From assembly GCA_035294465.1 (NCBI GenBank), contig DATGKW010000060.1, positions 1 to 15,900 on the forward strand: DNA of 15,900 bases, given 5' to 3'. Numbering within the stretch: the stretch's first letter is position 1; each line of letters starts with the position of its first letter. Shown here piece by piece: positions 14,154 through 15,900 of this stretch. This DNA comes from Paraktedonobacter sp035294465 (GTDB taxonomy: Bacteria > Chloroflexota > Ktedonobacteria > Ktedonobacterales > Ktedonobacteraceae). The notes beneath the pieces are model-generated. The model had not been told where the DNA came from. It worked only from the letters and a program-made list of their open reading frames with translations, and searched no databases. The translations under genes and the position numbers were made by a program.

Positions 14154-15374
14154 TTAAAGAAAACACTGGCCGTCGCCACGATAGGTGGTGACTTCGTCTA
14201 CAACCTGACCCTGTTTGATAAGCACGAGATGGGTAAAACGCTCGCAAAGCTCACCCGCCTTGGCGTGACGCATAAAAATGGGATCGCCAGGATCAAGACG
14301 ATACATGCCCTGGTAGACTATCGGCGTCTGCACTTCGCCCGCTCCCTCCAACGGGATGAGCTTTGCTCCCTCTGGCAGATAGGGCTGAGGCAGCTTGTCG
14401 GGACCGGCCGCGCCCGAAGCGACATAGCCGCCGCCCAGGCAGGTATAGATGCCGGGAGCCGGTTTGCGCACAATCTCGATAGCATAGCCAGCGGCGGGCT
14501 GATAGCGAAAAGCTTTGTAATGGTCGAACAAAGCCGGAGAGTAGAAACCGGAGCCAACGGTAATCTCTGTCACCACCGGTTCGGCACGCGTGGTAAGCTC
14601 GCTGCCCGTGCCACCACCGTTAACGAAGCGCAGCTCAAAGCCGGAGCTTTTGATAAGATCAACAACCTCCCGGCGGCGCTGTGCAATGATACCAAGAGAG
14701 CGCTTTTTGAGCTGCTGCACCAGAGCGTTTTTGGGCGCCTGGCCCGGAACCTGGTCGCCCACGCCCGCAATTTGCGCCTCGTAGCCCATCACGCCATCCA
14801 GCTTGACGCGCTTCGTTCTCTTGATACGCTCCAGCAGCGGCCGGACCTCCTCTGCGCTACGTAGCGGAGAGCGCCAGACGCCAAAATGCAGGCCGGGGAA
14901 GTTCACAGACATATCCACATCCAGGCAGACCGGCAAAAGCACATGGTACTTCTCCGCCACGCGCTCAATCTGGTCGATATGCTCAATGCCATCCACCATC
15001 AACGTAATCTGCGCGCCTTCGGCTGTGGCCTTCGCTACTACGCCAAGATCATCAGCGTTATAGGTAGGATAGCCAATTAACAGATCGTGAAAGCCTTGAG
15101 CCGCCAGGTAGGCCGCCTCCCTGGCAGTAAAGCACATGATACCCTGGAAACACCTGTCGGCCTCCAGCACGCGCCCGATTGCCGCGACACAGCGTAACGA
15201 TTTCGAGGCCACCCGAATGTTCTTCCCGCCGCTTCGACCGGCAATCTCGCGGATATTCTCTTCAAAGAGGTCGAGATCGAGATAGGCGAATGGCATAGGC
15301 CGCCCGCGAAATATTTCCCGGTACAGTGGATAATAATCGACCTGCTTTCGCTGCTTCGTCGCCGTCGCTTGCAC
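14154..15374 (-). CDS. Amino acid deaminase/aldolase, D-threonine-aldolase-like (fold-type III PLP enzyme)
   Basis: About 406 residues, with an alanine-racemase-type N-terminal barrel and the D-serine-dehydratase-like C-terminal domain. After the PFAYLDLDLFEENI strand comes RVASKSLRC, whose Lys (about residue 58) should bind PLP. FVNGGGTGS is the phosphate-binding loop. The C-terminal GDPIFMRHAKAGELCERF segment occupies the place of the metal-binding region of D-threonine aldolases and D-serine dehydratases. Likely reactions are retro-aldol cleavage or dehydration of a D-beta-hydroxy amino acid. The start is uncertain: a GTG at 15374 with GAAGGGGG upstream fits, whereas the farther GTG at 15434 lies upstream of the predicted transcription start. 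The gene probably forms an operon with the lactone oxidase. Confidence 0.82.
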   Translation of the reverse strand: MQATATKQRKQVDYYPLYREIFRGRPMPFAYLDLDLFEENIREIAGRSGGKNIRVASKSLRCVAAIGRVLEADRCFQGIMCFTAREAAYLAAQGFHDLLIGYPTYNADDLGVVAKATAEGAQITLMVDGIEHIDQIERVAEKYHVLLPVCLDVDMSVNFPGLHFGVWRSPLRSAEEVRPLLERIKRTKRVKLDGVMGYEAQIAGVGDQVPGQAPKNALVQQLKKRSLGIIAQRRREVVDLIKSSGFELRFVNGGGTGSELTTRAEPVVTEITVGSGFYSPALFDHYKAFRYQPAAGYAIEIVRKPAPGIYTCLGGGYVASGAAGPDKLPQPYLPEGAKLIPLEGAGEVQTPIVYQGMYRLDPGDPIFMRHAKAGELCERFTHLVLIKQGQVVDEVTTYRGDGQCFL

Positions 15375-15435
15375 GCTGCATCGCCCCCTTCTGGCTCTTC
15401 TGCAATGAAAATTCCTCGCTTGCTGTGCGAACACT

Positions 15436-15444
15436 ATTATAACA
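15436..15444 (-). promoter_or_regulatory. Extended -10 promoter of the aldolase-like gene
   Basis: Minus-strand TGTTATAAT (15444-15436) is a perfect -10 hexamer with the TG extension. The -35 region at 17 bp (TTCTAT) is poor, which is tolerated with an extended -10. The predicted start is near 15429, leaving a leader of about 55 nt to the GTG at 15374. Confidence 0.55.
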
Positions 15445-15484
15445 CTTCACTCAGCCGGATAGAATACAAGCTCATCCTGATTGC

Positions 15485-15545
15485 ATATAAAAAGAGCAGG
15501 CTGCTTACAGAAGTGCTCCCACACTATTCCGTAAGCAGCCTGCTC
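15485..15545 (-). terminator. Strong intrinsic terminator for the right-edge gene
   Basis: On the minus strand GAGCAGGCTGCTTAC (15545-15531) and GTAAGCAGCCTGCTC (15508-15494) are a perfect 15-bp stem with a 22-nt loop, followed by TTTTTATAT (15493-15485). Its direction fits the Gly-rich gene that ends at 15712. Confidence 0.85.
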
Positions 15546-15548
15546 ACC

Positions 15549-15590
15549 CCACATGCCTAAGAGAGGAGGGTAAAATATCCGGTCATGTGG
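15549..15590. repeat. Inverted repeat in the 3' UTR of the right-edge gene
   Basis: CCACATG (15549-15555) and CATGTGG (15584-15590) are a perfect 7-bp inverted repeat with a 28-nt loop, just upstream (minus strand) of the strong terminator. The stretch 15546-15711 holds no gene I can support. Confidence 0.3.
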
Positions 15591-15711
15591 CGTTGGTTAG
15601 ACGCTCGCGTTACCATCCGCACTCTCCTCTCTTTCCCCTACCAGGGATTGACCTGCACCAGAGCGCCAGGCCAATTCCGCCTGCGCGATGGCTCCAGTCA
15701 CCAGTAGAAGC

Positions 15712-15900
15712 TTACCACCAGCCGAAAGGACCTCCGAAGAAGAAGGGGAAGCCAAAGCCAAAGCGGCCGAAACCACCACCAAAACCGAAACCACCCGCAA
15801 TGGCGATAGAAGTGGAGGAAGCGAAACCACCGCAACCACCGCAACCACCACAATTACCGCAGGCATTATGGGCCGGCTTGGCGAATGCACCGGTGGAGAG
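15712..15900 (-). CDS. Gly/Phe/Cys-rich small protein, C-terminal part
   Basis: The last 62 residues of a protein that enters from the right edge. The visible part starts LSTGAFAKPAHNACGN, continues as a CGGCGGCGG block with a short Ser/Thr run (ASSTS), then a Gly/Phe-rich tail and ends GGPFGWW. There are four Cys spaced by two residues in the CGGCGG block region. The frame is supported by the biased composition, a clean TAA and a strong terminator about 170 nt further on. Composition recalls Gly-rich structural or envelope peptides and also precursors of heterocycle-containing or Cys-rich bacteriocins. The N-terminus is missing, so signal or leader peptide cannot be judged and no function is claimed. 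Antisense or other-frame readings give Val/Ser-rich low-complexity sequence and are less convincing. Confidence 0.6.
   Translation of the reverse strand, partial: LSTGAFAKPAHNACGNCGGCGGCGGFASSTSIAIAGGFGFGGGFGRFGFGFPFFFGGPFGWW

Noticed and set aside
15375..15434. Upstream GTG start for the aldolase-like gene
   Set aside because: It lies before the transcription start predicted from the extended -10 at 15436-15444 and adds an Arg/Cys-rich stretch unlike the family.
15597..15890. A 97-codon minus-strand frame of Val/Ser-rich sequence at the right edge
   Set aside because: It overlaps the Gly/Phe/Cys-rich frame that ends at 15712, has low-complexity translation, and reads as the same repetitive DNA in another frame.
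1..15900. tRNA, rRNA, CRISPR array, transposase or phage genes
   Set aside because: None was seen on reading both strands; a tRNA-Ser-like string near 390-410 on the minus strand does not fold as a cloverleaf.

Overview
This 15.9-kb window is bacterial chromosome with about a dozen intact genes and one partial gene at each edge. It is GC-rich, uses sigma-70-type promoters and purine-rich ribosome binding sites, and carries a class I T-box leader with a transcription terminator. Together with the mix of accessory enzymes this suggests a Chloroflexota bacterium, possibly Ktedonobacteria. That placement is inference; no rRNA or other marker is present to test it. I saw no tRNA, rRNA, CRISPR array, insertion sequence or phage gene.

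Left third (1-5050, all minus strand). The main feature is an arginine operon read right to left: promoter (5022-5050), about 460 nt of leader holding a T-box riboswitch and its terminator (4601-5015), then a divergent argininosuccinate synthase (3255-4553), argininosuccinate lyase argH (1852-3249) and a second, canonical argininosuccinate synthase argG (584-1846). The gaps between genes are 5 bp each. The leader can be folded by eye: a K-turn in Stem I, an AGAGTA/GAA loop-E motif, a specifier triplet that reads CGC (Arg), a near-consensus T-box sequence and a strong intrinsic terminator. The expected logic is that uncharged tRNA-Arg turns on the last two steps of arginine synthesis. Having two synthases flank one lyase is unusual. 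Downstream is a 448-nt gene-free stretch with several inverted repeats, then the promoter and N-terminus of a histidyl-tRNA synthetase or HisZ gene running off the left edge.

Middle (5139-9738). A SAM-dependent methyltransferase (minus) and a dienelactone hydrolase (plus) diverge from facing promoters. The hydrolase converges on a short-chain dehydrogenase across a perfect 15-bp hairpin. On the far side of the dehydrogenase, a stand-alone response-regulator receiver and an ArsR-type HTH regulator form a probable two-gene plus-strand operon. A DUF4203/TMEM198-like seven-helix membrane protein follows.

Right third (9829-15900). A class I/II PLP aminotransferase and an M20 metallopeptidase, each with its own promoter candidate, run on the plus strand. 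The M20 gene abuts, stop codon to stop codon, a minus-strand pair made of a D-threonine-aldolase/amino-acid-deaminase-like PLP enzyme and a sugar-1,4-lactone oxidase. The right edge holds the C-terminus of a Gly/Phe/Cys-rich small protein on the minus strand, followed by a textbook intrinsic terminator.
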